NCBI GenBank assembly: GCA_030537765.1
Contig: JAUNVH010000007.1
Location: 23,919 to 58,841, forward strand
Direction of reading: 5' to 3'
Source: Tissierellia bacterium
GTDB lineage: Bacteria > Bacillota > Clostridia > Tissierellales > Peptoniphilaceae
Length of the DNA: 34,923 bases
Made by a program: the position numbers and the translations under genes. This document shows positions 33,503-34,923 of this stretch, in pieces (the stretch's first letter is position 1; every line of letters starts with the position of its first letter). The notes below the pieces were generated by a model. That model was not told the DNA's origin and ran no database searches. It saw only the letters and a program-made list of their open reading frames with translations.

Positions 33503-34801
33503 CTAAGCTTTGATTGCTAATTCTCTCATAAAGTCCATTGTCTTTTCACGGACAATCATTTCTTTAAAATATTCTTTAGATTCTAATCCTTCTGCAAATT
33601 TCTTCTGTTCAGCTTCGTCATTTGGGAAGAATTCTTCAGCCATTTCTTTAATTTTTTCGTCAACTTCTGCATCAGTCGCTTCTATTTTTTCAGCTTTGGC
33701 AATAGTATCCATGCCAATTTCAACTTTTAAGGAATTGATTGCGCCTTCTCTAAAAGTATCTCTGAACTTTTGAGGATCTTGACCAGTCATTTCAGTAAAC
33801 TGTTTCAAATCCATGCCTTGCATCTGAAGCTGTCTTGCAAAATTGTCAATCTGATTATCAATTGCCGATTCGATCATGCCATTTGGTATATCTTGAGTCA
33901 TAAGTTCTGCGACTTTTTCCATAATCTTTTGATTTTCTTCGTTCTTGGCATAATTTTCTTTCGATTCTTGAAGTTTTTTAGTTAAATCTGCTTTATATTC
34001 TTCCAAAGTGTCAAATTCGCTTATATCTTTTACGAATTCATCATCTACTTTTGGCAATTCTTCATAGCTGATCTCATTTATAGTAGTTTCAAAAACTGCT
34101 TCTTTACCTGCCAATTCTTCAGCGTGATAATCTTCAGGGAAAGTAGTCTTAACTTCCACAGTATCGCCCAAGTTTTTGCCAATCAATTGATCTTCAAAGC
34201 CTGGAATAAAAGTATTGCTGCCAATTACTAAGCTTTGGCCTTCTGCAGTTCCGCCTTCAAAAGCTTCCCCGTCAATTGTGCCTTTGTAGTCGATATTTAA
34301 TGTATCGCCTTCTTCAACTGGTCTATCATCCACGCTAATCATTCTTGCAAGACTCTTTTGCTCACGCTCAATCGCCTGCTCAATATCTTCATCAGTAAGT
34401 TCTTTTTCTACTGGCTCAATTTCAATCGATTTATAATCGATAGTTTCAAATTCAGGTCTGACATCGACTTTTACATTCAAAACTACAGGCTTATTCTCTT
34501 CGATTTCTTCATCTTCTTTAAATTCGATAGTTGGCTGATCTATTACATCTAGATCTAATTCCTCGACTGCCTTTCTATATGCTTCAGGCAGCAATTCATT
34601 AACTGCATCTTCGAAGAAAAGTCCTTTGCCATACATATTTTCAATCAATTTTCTAGGCGCATGACCTTTTCTAAAACCTGGAATTGTGAATTGATGTCTA
34701 GTTTTCTTAAATACAATATCTTCCGCCTTTTTGATTTCTTCGGGCGTAAGTTCCATTTCAAATTCTACATTATATCCTTCTTTATTGATTAGTTTTGCCA
34801 T
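33503..34801 (-). CDS. tig: Trigger factor, ribosome-bound chaperone
   Basis: Peptidyl-prolyl isomerase and chaperone for nascent chains, 432 residues. The N-terminal ribosome-binding domain holds G-F-R-K-G-H-A-P (42-49), the standard signature. The FKBP-type domain lies at about 150-240 (G-D-T-L-N-I-D-Y near 160). The rest is the helical chaperone body. I start at the ATG at 34801, which has T-GGAGGG before it. The frame is open to a TTG at 34816, but that TTG overlaps this ribosome binding site. First gene of the tig-clpP-clpX unit. Confidence 0.94.
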   Translation of the reverse strand: MAKLINKEGYNVEFEMELTPEEIKKAEDIVFKKTRHQFTIPGFRKGHAPRKLIENMYGKGLFFEDAVNELLPEAYRKAVEELDLDVIDQPTIEFKEDEEIEENKPVVLNVKVDVRPEFETIDYKSIEIEPVEKELTDEDIEQAIEREQKSLARMISVDDRPVEEGDTLNIDYKGTIDGEAFEGGTAEGQSLVIGSNTFIPGFEDQLIGKNLGDTVEVKTTFPEDYHAEELAGKEAVFETTINEISYEELPKVDDEFVKDISEFDTLEEYKADLTKKLQESKENYAKNEENQKIMEKVAELMTQDIPNGMIESAIDNQIDNFARQLQMQGMDLKQFTEMTGQDPQKFRDTFREGAINSLKVEIGMDTIAKAEKIEATDAEVDEKIKEMAEEFFPNDEAEQKKFAEGLESKEYFKEMIVREKTMDFMRELAIKA

Positions 34802-34861
34802 TTTAAATCCCTCCAAATAAATTATCTATAAATATTCTAATAAATTTTTTTCATAACTTTC

Positions 34862-34870
34862 ATTATAACA
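34862..34870 (-). promoter_or_regulatory. Extended -10 promoter of tig-clpP-clpX
   Basis: TGTTATAAT on the minus strand (TG extension plus perfect TATAAT), about 60 bases before the tig ATG. The -35 region falls inside a 12-bp inverted repeat. Confidence 0.6.
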
Positions 34871-34880
34871 TATGTATACT

Positions 34881-34910
34881 TAATTTGGGAAATTTGCTTT
34901 TCCCAAATTA
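34881..34910. repeat. Perfect 12-bp inverted repeat overlapping the tig promoter
   Basis: Arms at 34881-34892 and 34899-34910 with a 6-base loop. No T run follows on either strand, so it is not a typical terminator. It covers the expected -35 position of the tig promoter and could be an operator, or the terminator stem of a gene beyond the window. Confidence 0.55.
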
Positions 34911-34923
34911 GTTTAAACGTGTT

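Overview
The window is AT-rich, densely coded and looks like the chromosome of an anaerobic Gram-positive (Firmicutes/Clostridia, possibly Tissierellia/Peptoniphilaceae-like). This is inferred from strong GGAGG ribosome binding sites, SLH-domain surface proteins, a WalRK-WalHI operon, the tig-clpP-clpX-lon-engB order and oxygen-independent radical-SAM haem chemistry. I see no rRNA, tRNA, CRISPR array, insertion sequence or phage gene.

Region 1 (1-1986): the 3'-truncated end of a minus-strand SLH surface protein with a tyrosine-rich insert, then about 750 bases of very AT-rich spacer ending in a sigma-A promoter and a Fur-like palindrome. Region 2 (1993-6512, plus): a five-gene haem operon. 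It encodes an IsdE-type haem-binding lipoprotein, a FecCD permease, an ATPase, a flavodoxin and a ChuW/HutW-type radical SAM haem-degrading enzyme, so haem can be imported and opened anaerobically to free iron. Region 3 (6611-14279, minus): a catabolic operon dpaL-ygeY-symporter-D-aminoacylase. It is preceded by a near-consensus sigma-54 promoter, three identical-arm palindromes and the gene for a sigma-54 activator.

Region 4 (14446-21411, mixed): an unknown lipoprotein, two SDR oxidoreductases (the second split by a -1 frameshift at an A6 run), a small SLH protein, a secreted copper-amine-oxidase-N domain protein, an AbgA-like amidohydrolase, and a coding remnant with no start codon. Region 5 (21454-34801, minus): walR-walK-walH-walI, murJ, a YczE-like membrane protein, engB, lon, clpX, clpP and tig. 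These are envelope homeostasis and protein quality-control genes, in several transcription units separated by terminators.

The observation most worth follow-up is the sigma-54 control architecture at 12283-12522. It makes region 3 a self-contained regulon for diaminopropionate, D-amino acids or acylated amino acids. The haem operon and the frameshifted SDR follow.
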